Position numbers and translations under genes: made by a program
Source of the DNA: an uncultured bacterium
GTDB taxonomy: Bacteria > Hydrogenedentota > Hydrogenedentia > Hydrogenedentales > Hydrogenedentaceae
NCBI GenBank assembly: GCA_938014335.1
Contig: CALLRP010000037.1
Span: 1-49,107, forward strand
Direction: 5' to 3'
DNA: 49,107 bases
Shown here: in pieces, positions 26,578-34,617 of the stretch
How the letters are laid out: every line of letters begins with the position of its first letter
Position numbering within the stretch: the first letter of the stretch is position 1
Notes under the pieces: generated by a model
What the model was told of the DNA's origin: nothing
Database searches by the model: none
The model's input: the letters and a program-made list of their open reading frames with translations, nothing else

Positions 26578-27371
26578 TAGCAGTTTTCTTGGGTAAAATC
26601 GGTAGCGTTTTTTTAAATGGATTACATTCTACTTTTGTAGTTTGTGTCCTGATTATGGATACATTAAATTGGTTATTCTTCCAGCCTTTATTAGGTCGTG
26701 GATTAAGATGGCGCAGTGCAGTGGAACATTTTGTTGAGTATGGTTTCCGCTCCATGCCAATAGTCGGTCTCATCTCACTATTAGTAGGAATTATCATGGG
26801 GATGCAATCTGCCTATACTTTGCAACAATGGGGTGCAACTATATTCATGGCAAATTTAGTCGGCATTTCTGCATTGCGTGAATTAGCCCCGCTCATGTCT
26901 GCTATTCTCATCACAGGGAGGAGCGGTTCTGCTATCACTGCAGAAATAGGGACGATGAAAGTTTCTGAAGAGGTAGATGCTCTCATGGTAATGGGGTTAA
27001 ACCCGATTAAATTTTTGGTAGTTCCTAAATTTTTAGGCATGGTCATTGCCGTGCCCTGTGTGACGGTGCTATCAATGGCCATTATGATTGCAGGCGGATT
27101 TATTGTAGCGGTGGGTATCCTCAGTATTGATTTCTGGGCATATTTCGACCAGACTGCAAACGCCCTTGTTTCCAAAGATTTGTTTTCAGGGCTGGTTAAA
27201 AGTGTTTTCTTCGGTTTAACAATTTGTTGGGTCGGGATATATCGTGGATTTCAGGTAGAAGGAAGTGCGGAAAGTGTCGGCAAAATGACCACCTCTTCCG
27301 TTGTTACTTCTATTTTTACCATAATTATTGTAGATTTAATCTGGACTGCACTATTTTACTTTACAGAATGA
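26574..27371 (+). CDS. mlaE: MlaE-family ABC transporter permease
   Basis: This 265-residue membrane protein (about five to six spans) belongs to the MlaE/YrbE permease family of phospholipid ABC transporters. The family core is clear: FRSMPIVGLISLLVGIIMGMQ (about 55-75), LRELAPLMSAILITGRSGSA (about 101-120), ITAEIGTMKVSEEVDALMVMGLNP and FLVVPKFLGM. It forms the transmembrane dimer that passes lipids between the inner membrane and the MCE ring. The frame overlaps the STAS gene at its start and mlaF at its end, so expression of all three is coupled. Confidence 0.94.
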   Translation: MIAVFLGKIGSVFLNGLHSTFVVCVLIMDTLNWLFFQPLLGRGLRWRSAVEHFVEYGFRSMPIVGLISLLVGIIMGMQSAYTLQQWGATIFMANLVGISALRELAPLMSAILITGRSGSAITAEIGTMKVSEEVDALMVMGLNPIKFLVVPKFLGMVIAVPCVTVLSMAIMIAGGFIVAVGILSIDFWAYFDQTANALVSKDLFSGLVKSVFFGLTICWVGIYRGFQVEGSAESVGKMTTSSVVTSIFTIIIVDLIWTALFYFTE

Positions 27372-28174
27372 TGAATGACAATAATAACGAATATGTAATT
27401 GAAGTAGAGAACCTCGTCGTTCAGTATGGAACGAAACGGGTGTTGGATAATATTTCTTTTAAAGTAAAAAAAGGGGAAATCTTTGTTATTCTCGGCGGAA
27501 GTGGTTGTGGAAAAAGCACTCTTTTACGAACCTTGGTAGGGCTCATTCGACCCCATTCCGGAAGAATTTTAATGTTTGGCAAAGATGTTACCACGATGAA
27601 TGCTCCGGAACAGATAGAACTTCGTAAACGGATAGGGATGTGTTTTCAAAATTCCGCTTTATTTAATTCCATGACAGTAGGTGAAAATGTAGCCTTACCC
27701 TTAAAAGAACATACCCACCTTGCAGAGTCCACCATTGAGATTATGACCCAAATTAAATTAGACCTTGTTGGGTTAGGTGGATGTTCTAATCTATATCCTT
27801 CTCAATTAAGTGGTGGGATGAAAAAGAGAGCCGGAATTGCACGGGCTATGGCATTAGACCCCGAAATTATATTTTATGATGAGCCCTCTTCCGGTTTAGA
27901 CCCTATCGTTGCAGCGGGTTTAGACCATCTTATACGAAAAATGCAGAATACTTTTAATTTGACCAGTGTTGTTGTTACTCATGATTTAGAAAGTGTACAG
28001 ATTATTGCTGACCGTGTTTGTTTATTGCATGCTGGGAAAATCGTTGCCATAGGTGACTTGAAAAACTTAGAACAGAATAACAATTCTTACCTACAACAAT
28101 TTTTCTCACGGACACCTAATCCGGAGGAAAATCAGTCCGCTTCAGCAATTTTAGATTCTCTGGAAGATATGTAA
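27368..28174 (+). CDS. mlaF: MlaF-type ABC transporter ATPase
   Basis: The ATG at 27368 overlaps the mlaE stop (ATGA) and gives 268 residues; the open frame upstream has no family similarity and lies inside mlaE. Walker A is GGSGCGKST (about 44-52), the Q loop is CFQNSALF, the signature is LSGGMKKRAGIARAMALDP, and Walker B is IIFYDEPSSGLDP, with the H-loop His in VVTHDLES. The GMKKR signature and the C-terminal FFSRTPNPE tail are typical of MlaF/Ttg2A. It powers lipid movement through MlaE. In known complexes a STAS protein binds its C-terminal side. Confidence 0.94.
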   Translation: MMNDNNNEYVIEVENLVVQYGTKRVLDNISFKVKKGEIFVILGGSGCGKSTLLRTLVGLIRPHSGRILMFGKDVTTMNAPEQIELRKRIGMCFQNSALFNSMTVGENVALPLKEHTHLAESTIEIMTQIKLDLVGLGGCSNLYPSQLSGGMKKRAGIARAMALDPEIIFYDEPSSGLDPIVAAGLDHLIRKMQNTFNLTSVVVTHDLESVQIIADRVCLLHAGKIVAIGDLKNLEQNNNSYLQQFFSRTPNPEENQSASAILDSLEDM

Positions 28175-28204
28175 TAATAAATAATAAATATATGGTGGTT
28201 TAAT

Positions 28205-29236
28205 ATGAATTCAAAAGCAAGTGAATTTACAAAAAAAGAGATTATTGCTGGCTTTTTTGTATTAATAAGTATTGTCGTTCTCGTATTTTTCATCCTTTTA
28301 GTACGGGGTTATCGTCCCAATGTGGGAACAAAAATTTACTATACGAAATTTAAAAACACATTAGGCTTAGACCGAGGTGCGGATGTTCGATTTGGAGGAT
28401 TAAAAATAGGAAAAGTTACAGATATTTTTCCAGACAAAGAAGACCCCAGTCAGGTATGTGTGAAACTTGCAGTCGCTTCTGATATTGTACTAAATCAAAA
28501 ATGTGTGGCTACGGTAGAACAGGTTTCTTTGACTTCTGCACGACACCTTGAAATTTCAACTGGCGAAGCAGGAGTACCTCCATTAAAGGAAGGTGGGATT
28601 ATCCCATCCATAAACAAATCAGGAAGTTTAGTAGAACTTCCTGATTTTTCAACTACAATTACAAAAGTAGAAAAACTTTTAGATGACCTAACCGATTTCT
28701 TGGGAATGGATAAAGTAAGGAAAGCAGAAGAAACCGGAGAAACCAAAGCAAGAGTTACGGAACTCACACAACAAATCAGCGAAACATTAGATAAGGGGAC
28801 AGATTTTATAGAAGAATTGAATAATCTGGTCAAAGAACAGAAACCCCAGATTGCGGATATATTAAAAAATATCAACAATATAGAGAAAGATACCAAGAAA
28901 GTCGTTGAACAAGTAAATGCGGTCATAGCAGAAAATCGAGGTTCCATACGCGATTCACTCCGTTCCGTAAAAGATGTATTAGCAAAGGTGCAGTCTATTG
29001 CTGAAAATAGTGCTGATGATTTGGAAAAAATTTTAGCCAATGTAGAGAAAATTACAGGGAATGTAGATAATGTGTCTGCAGAAGCAAAAAATTGGATGAA
29101 TAAAAATAAAAGAAATATTGATGAGCTTATTCTGGATATAAAAGAAACCATTCGCAATTTAAGGTTATTATCTCAAACCTTAGCAGAACAACCTCAATCT
29201 ATACTTACAGGGAAAGTCCCGGGAGGTAAAAAATAA
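28205..29236 (+). CDS. mlaD: MCE (MlaD) domain lipid-binding protein
   Basis: The 343-residue protein has a short cytosolic start, one membrane helix (about 13-33), an MCE domain (about 42-115; TKFKNTLGLDRGADVRFGGLKIGKV and VSLTSARHLEIST) and a long helical, coiled-coil region (about 150-340). The MCE domain forms the periplasmic hexamer that receives phospholipid. The long helical tail is far longer than in E. coli MlaD and resembles MCE proteins of the LetB/PqiB and Mce types that build a tunnel toward the outer membrane. It follows mlaF after 30 bases. Confidence 0.93.
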   Translation: MNSKASEFTKKEIIAGFFVLISIVVLVFFILLVRGYRPNVGTKIYYTKFKNTLGLDRGADVRFGGLKIGKVTDIFPDKEDPSQVCVKLAVASDIVLNQKCVATVEQVSLTSARHLEISTGEAGVPPLKEGGIIPSINKSGSLVELPDFSTTITKVEKLLDDLTDFLGMDKVRKAEETGETKARVTELTQQISETLDKGTDFIEELNNLVKEQKPQIADILKNINNIEKDTKKVVEQVNAVIAENRGSIRDSLRSVKDVLAKVQSIAENSADDLEKILANVEKITGNVDNVSAEAKNWMNKNKRNIDELILDIKETIRNLRLLSQTLAEQPQSILTGKVPGGKK

Positions 29237-29238
29237 AT

Positions 29239-29841
29239 ATGACCTTATCATTTTTGTATAAACCGTTATTCTTAATGAAAAAACAATTTTTTTTGGGTTA
29301 TTTGTGCATTCTATTTTCTTTGTCGAGTTGTATCTCTGGTCCATCATTACACTATTACACTCTGGAAAACCCAATAAAGCCCCTTGAAAATACAACACCA
29401 TTATGTTTACAGGTTTCGAGTATTCGTTTAGCTGAATCACTAAAAAGAAAAGAAATCATGGTCCGTAAAAACTCGGTTCAGGTGGAATATTACTCCGTTC
29501 ACCTCTGGGCATCCAGCTTAGAAGAATTAATAAGCAATAAAATAAATCAGACTTTCTTATGCCATCACTCTGAAAAAATGACTCCCGATTATTATCTTCA
29601 CATAGATGTCCTTAACTTTGAAGAAATAGAAACTTCTACTGTCCCTGTTGCGAATGTAAAATTTATTGTCCAATTTTTAAATCCCGTTAATATGGAAGTA
29701 TTGGCACAAAAAATATATTCCATAGAGAAACAATCTCCTAATAAAGGAGTCCCTGAATTGGTAAAAACTTTTTCTTCCTGTGTAGATGAAGTAATATATA
29801 AAATATATACAGATGCAAAAAATCTAAAAGCACTTAAATAG
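29239..29841 (+). CDS. ABC transport auxiliary lipoprotein (PqiC/DUF330-like)
   Basis: The 200-residue protein has a lipoprotein signal ending in LSSC (Cys31 from the first ATG). A second in-frame ATG at 29275 would give a more typical signal starting MKKQFF, but the good GGGAGG ribosome site fits the first ATG. The mature protein starts with HYYTLENP, as in auxiliary lipoproteins of the ABC_trans_aux/PqiC family, and contains the VSSIRLAESLKRKEIMVR segment that aligns with their conserved core. Such lipoproteins sit in the outer membrane and dock the MCE tunnel. Position directly after mlaD supports this. Confidence 0.8.
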   Translation: MTLSFLYKPLFLMKKQFFLGYLCILFSLSSCISGPSLHYYTLENPIKPLENTTPLCLQVSSIRLAESLKRKEIMVRKNSVQVEYYSVHLWASSLEELISNKINQTFLCHHSEKMTPDYYLHIDVLNFEEIETSTVPVANVKFIVQFLNPVNMEVLAQKIYSIEKQSPNKGVPELVKTFSSCVDEVIYKIYTDAKNLKALK

Positions 29842-29857
29842 GAGGTAATGTTCATCC

Positions 29858-30643
29858 ATGCCAAGAATAGAAATGGATGATTTTTTAAGCGACTATGAAA
29901 GGGCTGTGTGTTATTTTACCCTCCCAAAATTGGTGTATCACATAAGTCCTATCAGCGTATTTTTTTATTTTATTTGTGTTATTTTTGCTTTTGCTCTCAC
30001 CTTTTGGGGATTAGCATTGGGAAATCAACTACTTGCTTATGCGGGAACATTCGCTCTTATTATCATTACATTATTTGGTTTTATTATATTCATAGGACGA
30101 GCATTAATAAGTGAACTTCGCTGGCGAAAATGTCTTGCAGAAGCCCATGGTTCCCCTTCACAAGAAATATTAGATTTACCTGACCCTTTTGAAAGTCACG
30201 AATTATATCTTATCCCATTGAAAGAAAAAAAGAGTGTTTTATTCCCATGTGCAAATCGTGACGGAAAAATACACTATTTTGTAGAAGAAAAAGAGCGGGG
30301 TTGGACTGTAAAAGATCCCTTTGAAAAGGAAGTCTGTACCATTACAGCGAAACGCAGTTGGTTCTCCATCGCTCTTACATCCAAAGCACCTAAAGTAATT
30401 TATGTTCTCAAAGACAAGAATAAGATAGCTACTATAAAACCTAAATTTTCATTTTTCGATTCTACTTCCCTAATTACACTTTTTGAAAATGGTAAAGAAA
30501 CCTACTGGATTTTACAGTCAGGTATTTTCCACAAAGGAGAATTAATAGGGAGAATTTATCAAGTCCGTCAATATCTATATCTTGATATAAAAAAGGAACA
30601 TTTTAATCTCGGAGTACTTAGTTTTTTTATCACCAGCCCGTAA
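29858..30643 (+). CDS. Membrane protein with possible scramblase/LURP-one-like domain
   Basis: This 261-residue protein follows the Mla genes by 16 bases with a strong AGGAGG ribosome site. Two membrane helices (about 28-52 and 58-82) are followed by a soluble domain (about 100-261). The soluble part is made of short strands with paired charged turns (VKDPFEKEVCTITAK, FSIALTS, IYVLKDKNKIATIKPKF, ILQSGIFHKGELIGRIYQV), which resembles the tubby/LURP-one barrel of phospholipid scramblases. That match is by pattern only and I cannot confirm it. Its place at the end of a lipid-transport operon is consistent with a membrane-lipid role. Confidence 0.6.
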   Translation: MPRIEMDDFLSDYERAVCYFTLPKLVYHISPISVFFYFICVIFAFALTFWGLALGNQLLAYAGTFALIIITLFGFIIFIGRALISELRWRKCLAEAHGSPSQEILDLPDPFESHELYLIPLKEKKSVLFPCANRDGKIHYFVEEKERGWTVKDPFEKEVCTITAKRSWFSIALTSKAPKVIYVLKDKNKIATIKPKFSFFDSTSLITLFENGKETYWILQSGIFHKGELIGRIYQVRQYLYLDIKKEHFNLGVLSFFITSP

Positions 30644-30773
30644 TAAATCCGTTTTTTTATACTTTTTCTTTAATACCAAGCCATTATATTTTTATAGTTC
30701 CTTATTATCCTTGAAAAATTGTCATGAATTCTATAAATCTCAAAACGACCCTGTTTGACAAACAAAAATAGTA

Positions 30774-31120
30774 TTGAGAGTATCCTCTTCCTCTTGTAGT
30801 TCAGGTTTCGAACCTTATACAAAAAAATATGCTCATCCTCTCTGGTCTTTTTATGAATCTTCGGGAAGTCCCTCTGCAGGGCATGGGCTTGGCGATTTTA
30901 TTACGATTCGTGAATTAGTTCGTGCCATACCACAGGACAAACTTCTCTTCCGGATGTCTATGATTCAGCTACCTGGTCAGCCATCATAGAATTATCAGAA
31001 ATATCCATATCTGCAGGTGGGAAAAAGATGGAAGCCCCGGACTTTACAAATGGGAAATGGAATACCAACCGAACTATATCTGTGATTCCGTTACCTGAAC
31101 AATGGACTTCTAATTGTTAA
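30774..31120 (+). pseudogene. C-terminal remnant of a Gfo/Idh/MocA (GH109-like) oxidoreductase
   Basis: Two frames joined by one shift near 30940-30950 read the end of a Gfo/Idh/MocA protein: YTKKYAHPLWSFYE, SAGHGLGDFITIRELVRAI, then LPDVYDSATWSAIIELSEIS and PDFTNGKW. The GHG-GDF-RxLV stretch, the DVYD-ATWSAI-LSE stretch and the PDFT-G-W ending are the conserved C-terminal signature of GH109-like members of this family. About 115 residues remain and the N-terminal NAD domain is missing. The 130 bases upstream of it, after the Mla run, hold no gene that I can see. Confidence 0.75.
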
Positions 31121-31137
31121 ATAATGAATTAAATGTC

Positions 31138-31293
31138 CTAAAAGTTTTTCTCACTTGAGGAAGATTTTTTATCCGATTTAAGAGCGAGAAGCATTTCTTG
31201 AATATCGAAAAAACCACGAATGCCTACATAAATCGTCATTGTAAAATACCAAACAACGCAGAAAATGGCTATGATTAACCAAAATATTGTCAT
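31138..31293 (-). CDS. Small single-span membrane protein coupled to the SSS symporter
   Basis: A 51-residue protein starts at an ATG (31293-31291) that overlaps the TGA stop of the SSS symporter by four bases. It has one hydrophobic helix (about residues 2-25, IFWLIIAIFCVVWYFTMTIYVG), a short amphipathic piece (FDIQEMLLALK) and a basic and serine-rich tail. The overlap and the GGAGGAG upstream make translation plausible. It resembles in shape, though not in sequence, the 46-residue partner of the NSS symporter at 4516. Its role as a symporter subunit is inferred. Confidence 0.65.
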   Translation of the reverse strand: MTIFWLIIAIFCVVWYFTMTIYVGIRGFFDIQEMLLALKSDKKSSSSEKNF

Positions 31294-32798
31294 GACGATA
31301 CTCCTCCTTTCTTGCTCAATACCAGATATTTTTTTGCCAACGAACCAATAACCATAGCAGAACCGGAAACAACATAGGAAGCAATTCCTGATTTATAAGG
31401 TCCAATATGTTGAGCCCACTCCGAAGTTGTAGGAAGTTGTTGCAATACTAAAAATCCGATGGGGAAAATCGCCCCGCACAGAATAGCCCCTATAGCCCCC
31501 CAATTGTTAGCATCTTTCCAATAACAGCAAGCAATTAGTAGGACTGACATACTGGATAAGTAAATGGTACCCGTTACTCCTAAATAATCCCATAGATTTC
31601 CCTTTAATGGATACCATAAACCATAGAATAACAGGAATAAACCAATACAGGCAACGATAAAGCGGTTTATTAAAACTCCTTTTTTCTCTGTCCATTGTTT
31701 CTTCTTACGGAAAGGAGCCAAAATATCATTGTAAATAACACCACCCCAGGTGAGCATATATGCAGAATCGGTAGACATATCCGCAGCAAGCATTCCCGCA
31801 ATGAGGATACCCATCAAACCTGTGGGAAGAAAAACACTTAAAAATTTGGGCATAGCGTAAAGCGTATTGTTTCCAATTTGCTCAGGAGTAAGTGTCGCTA
31901 ATGCGGCGATTCCCCATAATCCCGGAATCAGAAATCGGGCTGTGAAAAAGAAACTTGTATGCATATAAATTTGTCGACCCGTTTTGGTAGTTTTAGCCGA
32001 CAGAATACGCTGAATAACCGCCTGCCATGTCAATACAACTGCAAATTGTAAACAGAGATTAAATAAAACAAATTCCCATCCACGGTCCATTAGAAATGGA
32101 TTAAATCCTGCAGGTCCGTGATGTGTCTTAACCGCCTCTACTAACGGTGTCCATCCAATTTTGATAAAAATAAGTACAGTAACTACTAACATACTTAAAC
32201 TCATGATAATAAACTGAAGGAAATCTGTCACAAGCACCGAAAGCATACCGCCAAGAACTGTATAAAGTGCCACAATCACAAGTAAAATGGTCATCATAAT
32301 TTCCAGGTGATACGATTGAACAAAGGCTTCAGGATTAAATCCCGCCGTAAGTAATAAAAATTCTCCCCCCGTTCGCAAAAATACACCCATATTTAATAAT
32401 CCTCCCAGGACAATAACTACACCCGCCAACCAACGAACTGTAGAACCGAACCTTTTTTGAAATAGTTCCGGAATGGTCATCACTCCTGCATCGCGTAAAG
32501 GTTTAATACAAAATCCAGTAATACCTACCACCAACATAGCAATTGTTTGAAGGATACCCGGTGTTGCTCCTGCAAAACCCATTTTATACCCATTCTGGGC
32601 TGTATACATACAGGTAACTATTCCAAACTCTGTAGCCGCCAGTGATGCGATTCCTAAATAAAGATTCATCTCTCGTCCTGCAACAAGATAATGCTCTACC
32701 TTTCCTACATATTTACGCACAGCCAATCCCGCAATGATTGTCAAAAGCAAATAAAAACCTACGATACCCGCATCAAGAAAAGTAAAGAGAGAGAGCAT
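31290..32798 (-). CDS. Sodium:solute symporter (SSS family)
   Basis: This 502-residue protein has about 13-14 hydrophobic segments and an AAAGGGT ribosome site. The core SSS features are visible: VGKVEHYLVAGREMNLYLGI, SLAATEFGIVTCMYTA, the GMLSVLVTDFLQFIIM helix with the usual DxxQ, and GILIAGMLAADMSTDSAYML, the Na+-binding region of this family. It would bring in a sugar, organic acid or amino acid with Na+; the substrate cannot be told. It is coupled to the small membrane protein at its 3' end, and the nucleotide-binding protein lies 101 bases upstream. Confidence 0.92.
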   Translation of the reverse strand: MLSLFTFLDAGIVGFYLLLTIIAGLAVRKYVGKVEHYLVAGREMNLYLGIASLAATEFGIVTCMYTAQNGYKMGFAGATPGILQTIAMLVVGITGFCIKPLRDAGVMTIPELFQKRFGSTVRWLAGVVIVLGGLLNMGVFLRTGGEFLLLTAGFNPEAFVQSYHLEIMMTILLVIVALYTVLGGMLSVLVTDFLQFIIMSLSMLVVTVLIFIKIGWTPLVEAVKTHHGPAGFNPFLMDRGWEFVLFNLCLQFAVVLTWQAVIQRILSAKTTKTGRQIYMHTSFFFTARFLIPGLWGIAALATLTPEQIGNNTLYAMPKFLSVFLPTGLMGILIAGMLAADMSTDSAYMLTWGGVIYNDILAPFRKKKQWTEKKGVLINRFIVACIGLFLLFYGLWYPLKGNLWDYLGVTGTIYLSSMSVLLIACCYWKDANNWGAIGAILCGAIFPIGFLVLQQLPTTSEWAQHIGPYKSGIASYVVSGSAMVIGSLAKKYLVLSKKGGVSS

Positions 32799-32899
32799 AA
32801 AAGACCCTTTATCTATATAGAAATCTTTTCAAGTTGAAAAAATAATACCAAAGAAAAAGATAATTTACAAACTTAAAAAAGTTTGTTTTATTTGAAACA

Positions 32900-33328
32900 T
32901 TATGTTGTTATTACCCGATTGGTATGTTTTAATCGTTCACAAAGGATTTGAATGATATTTAAAAGTAATCGGACTGCAGTTTTCTTGGTGAGTAATTTTT
33001 CAAAAGTAGTTTCGCTAAATACAAACAGGGAAGAATTTACCATCGCTTTTGCTGTAGCCGAACGGGGTTGTTTTGTGAGCAGTGCCATTTCTCCAAAAAT
33101 TTCCCCTTCACTTAATTGGGCTATTTCTTTCCCTTCTTGATAAATTCCAATTCCCCCATGAAGAACAAGATACACATGGGTACCTATACTTCCCTCATGA
33201 AATACAATCTCATCTTTCGCAAAATGAACAACAAGTCCTTGTTCAAATATTTTTTTTATTTCTTCAGAGAACAGTCCTTTGAAAAGAGGGAAATTTGCTA
33301 TATGTTGTTCAATCTCTTTTTTATCCAT
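32900..33328 (-). CDS. Cyclic-nucleotide-binding domain protein
   Basis: The 142-residue protein is a single cNMP-binding beta barrel: FPLFKGLFSEEI at the start, then GTHVYLVLHGGIGIYQEG, the phosphate-binding cassette GEIFGEMALLTKQPRSATAKA with the Glu and Arg of the family, and a final helix (KLLTKKTAVRLLLNIIQILCERL). There is no DNA-binding helix-turn-helix, so it is not a CRP-type activator. It would act by protein contact. It is encoded 31 bases downstream of the EIIA fusion gene on the same strand, which hints at a shared signalling role in carbon control. Confidence 0.88.
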   Translation of the reverse strand: MDKKEIEQHIANFPLFKGLFSEEIKKIFEQGLVVHFAKDEIVFHEGSIGTHVYLVLHGGIGIYQEGKEIAQLSEGEIFGEMALLTKQPRSATAKAMVNSSLFVFSETTFEKLLTKKTAVRLLLNIIQILCERLKHTNRVITT

Positions 33329-33359
33329 GAAAAGATGTCATTTTTTTGTTGTATACCCA

Positions 33360-34199
33360 TTAAATCCAATATACAAATCGTCTGCATGTGGGACAGGTAT
33401 ATAAATTATCCGTTTCCTGTCGAACTCGCTGAACGAAATCCGTATGTAATGTCATATAACATCCGTGGCAACGGTCCCCTTCAATTGGAACAACCGCCGG
33501 TGGCTTTTTGGCTTTTAATTTGTCATAATGTTGAAGTGTTTTTTCTGAAATCAATGACCGCAGATTATCAATTTTCTGCTGTAATTGTTTCTTACCACGT
33601 GTATTATTTCTTAGTTCCTCTTCATGTAATTGTAATCGGATGAGCAGATGAATTTCAGGTATAACTGAAGATGTTGACACAGGTTTTTCATCTGGAGTTG
33701 ATATCTTTTTTTTCACAGTATTCAATTTCGTAGGTTCATCAAGTTTACTTAAAAGTTCTAATAATTTTTCATAAATTGCTTTTGCAGTAGTTTGTTTGAT
33801 GATAGTCTGAATATTTTCTTTCTTATGAAAAACTTTAGAAATACTCGACACAAGACTTAAATAGACAGAACTCTGTGAAGGTGGGTAACAAATCATAATA
33901 GCAAAAAATACAGGTTTGCGGTCTTGTGCCACAAAATCAATTCCATTCGGAATACGAGCCACCGCTGTAACTATCTTATTTAGGTCACGAATACTGGTAT
34001 GTGGCAAAGCCAGTCCACTTCCAACTCCAGTGCTATCAACAGACTCTCTTTCTATGATGGAAGCGAGGATATTGGCTCCTTCAGGTATTTTATTTTCTCT
34101 TTCAATCACTTCAACTAAAGAAGAAATAACCTCTTGTTTTGTTTTAACTTCTAATGTAGGAATTATAGTTTTAATGTTAAAGTATTTATCGAAATCCAT
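33360..34199 (-). CDS. PTS EIIA domain fused to a C4 zinc ribbon
   Basis: I start at the ATG at 34199 (279 residues) because an AAGGA lies six bases upstream; an ATG at 34217 lacks a ribosome site. The N-terminal domain (about 1-150) is a fructose/nitrogen-type EIIA with the phospho-acceptor His67 in GLALPHTSI. A linker rich in Lys and Pro leads to a coiled coil (about 190-230) and a C4 zinc ribbon of the zf-RING_7/DUF164 type (Cys244, Cys247, Cys269, Cys272; GDRCHGC and TCPTC). No EIIB or EIIC gene is in the window, so it probably has a regulatory role. Confidence 0.82.
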   Translation of the reverse strand: MDFDKYFNIKTIIPTLEVKTKQEVISSLVEVIERENKIPEGANILASIIERESVDSTGVGSGLALPHTSIRDLNKIVTAVARIPNGIDFVAQDRKPVFFAIMICYPPSQSSVYLSLVSSISKVFHKKENIQTIIKQTTAKAIYEKLLELLSKLDEPTKLNTVKKKISTPDEKPVSTSSVIPEIHLLIRLQLHEEELRNNTRGKKQLQQKIDNLRSLISEKTLQHYDKLKAKKPPAVVPIEGDRCHGCYMTLHTDFVQRVRQETDNLYTCPTCRRFVYWI

Positions 34200-34368
34200 A
34201 CCTTGTCCTTCATTCATAATTTATCTTTATAAAGAAATTATAATTTTATACCTATAAAATATTATTATACTTTACATCGCCTTATTTCCAATTGAAACAT
34301 TTTCCCTCCAACAAAAAATTTATATAAAAATGAAGAGTTTTTCTCTCTTCAGGGTAATAAATAATAAT

Positions 34369-34569
34369 CTACACTTCGCTCTCTTGATATAAAACCGTCA
34401 CAATAATAATTGTTTCCTGGTCTCTCCCATCGTGTCTTGTGGTCGAACAAGGGCATTGTGTAATTTGTAATATTTTTAGACGTGTTCTTTTAATCCAGTC
34501 ATTGATTAAATGATCTAATTGATGGAGCCCTTCCACACTCGCTTTCCCAATAAATGACTGCACCCTCAT
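34369..34569 (-). CDS. Small conserved protein of unknown function (possibly Cse60-like)
   Basis: This 66-residue protein reads MRVQSFIGKASVEGLHQLDH, a helix, then ITQCPCSTTRHDGRDQETII and a final strand. The beta-alpha-beta-beta layout, with a charged strand pair at the end, recalls small Cse60-type proteins and similar short proteins from planctomycete-like genomes. It carries no catalytic motif. It sits alone between aroE and the EIIA fusion gene on the same strand, with gaps of 48 and 169 bases. I rate it as probably real because its composition matches coding sequence and it has a GGAG site close upstream. Confidence 0.6.
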   Translation of the reverse strand: MRVQSFIGKASVEGLHQLDHLINDWIKRTRLKILQITQCPCSTTRHDGRDQETIIIVTVLYQESEV

Positions 34570-34617
34570 AATATATTCTCCTTTTCTATTATTTATAACT
34601 ATACACTATCCCACATC

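Noticed and set aside
28495..29157. A 220-residue open frame on the minus strand across mlaD
   Set aside because: It is antisense to a clear MCE gene; its serine- and phenylalanine-rich translation is what a coiled-coil gene gives when read backwards.
30774..30989. A 71-residue frame taken as an intact gene
   Set aside because: It starts at a TTG without a ribosome site and its residues match the middle of a Gfo/Idh/MocA C-terminus that continues in another frame, so it is a remnant.
33116..33643. A 175-residue plus-strand frame across the cyclic-nucleotide and EIIA genes
   Set aside because: It runs antisense to two genes with clear domain motifs and has no recognisable protein features of its own.
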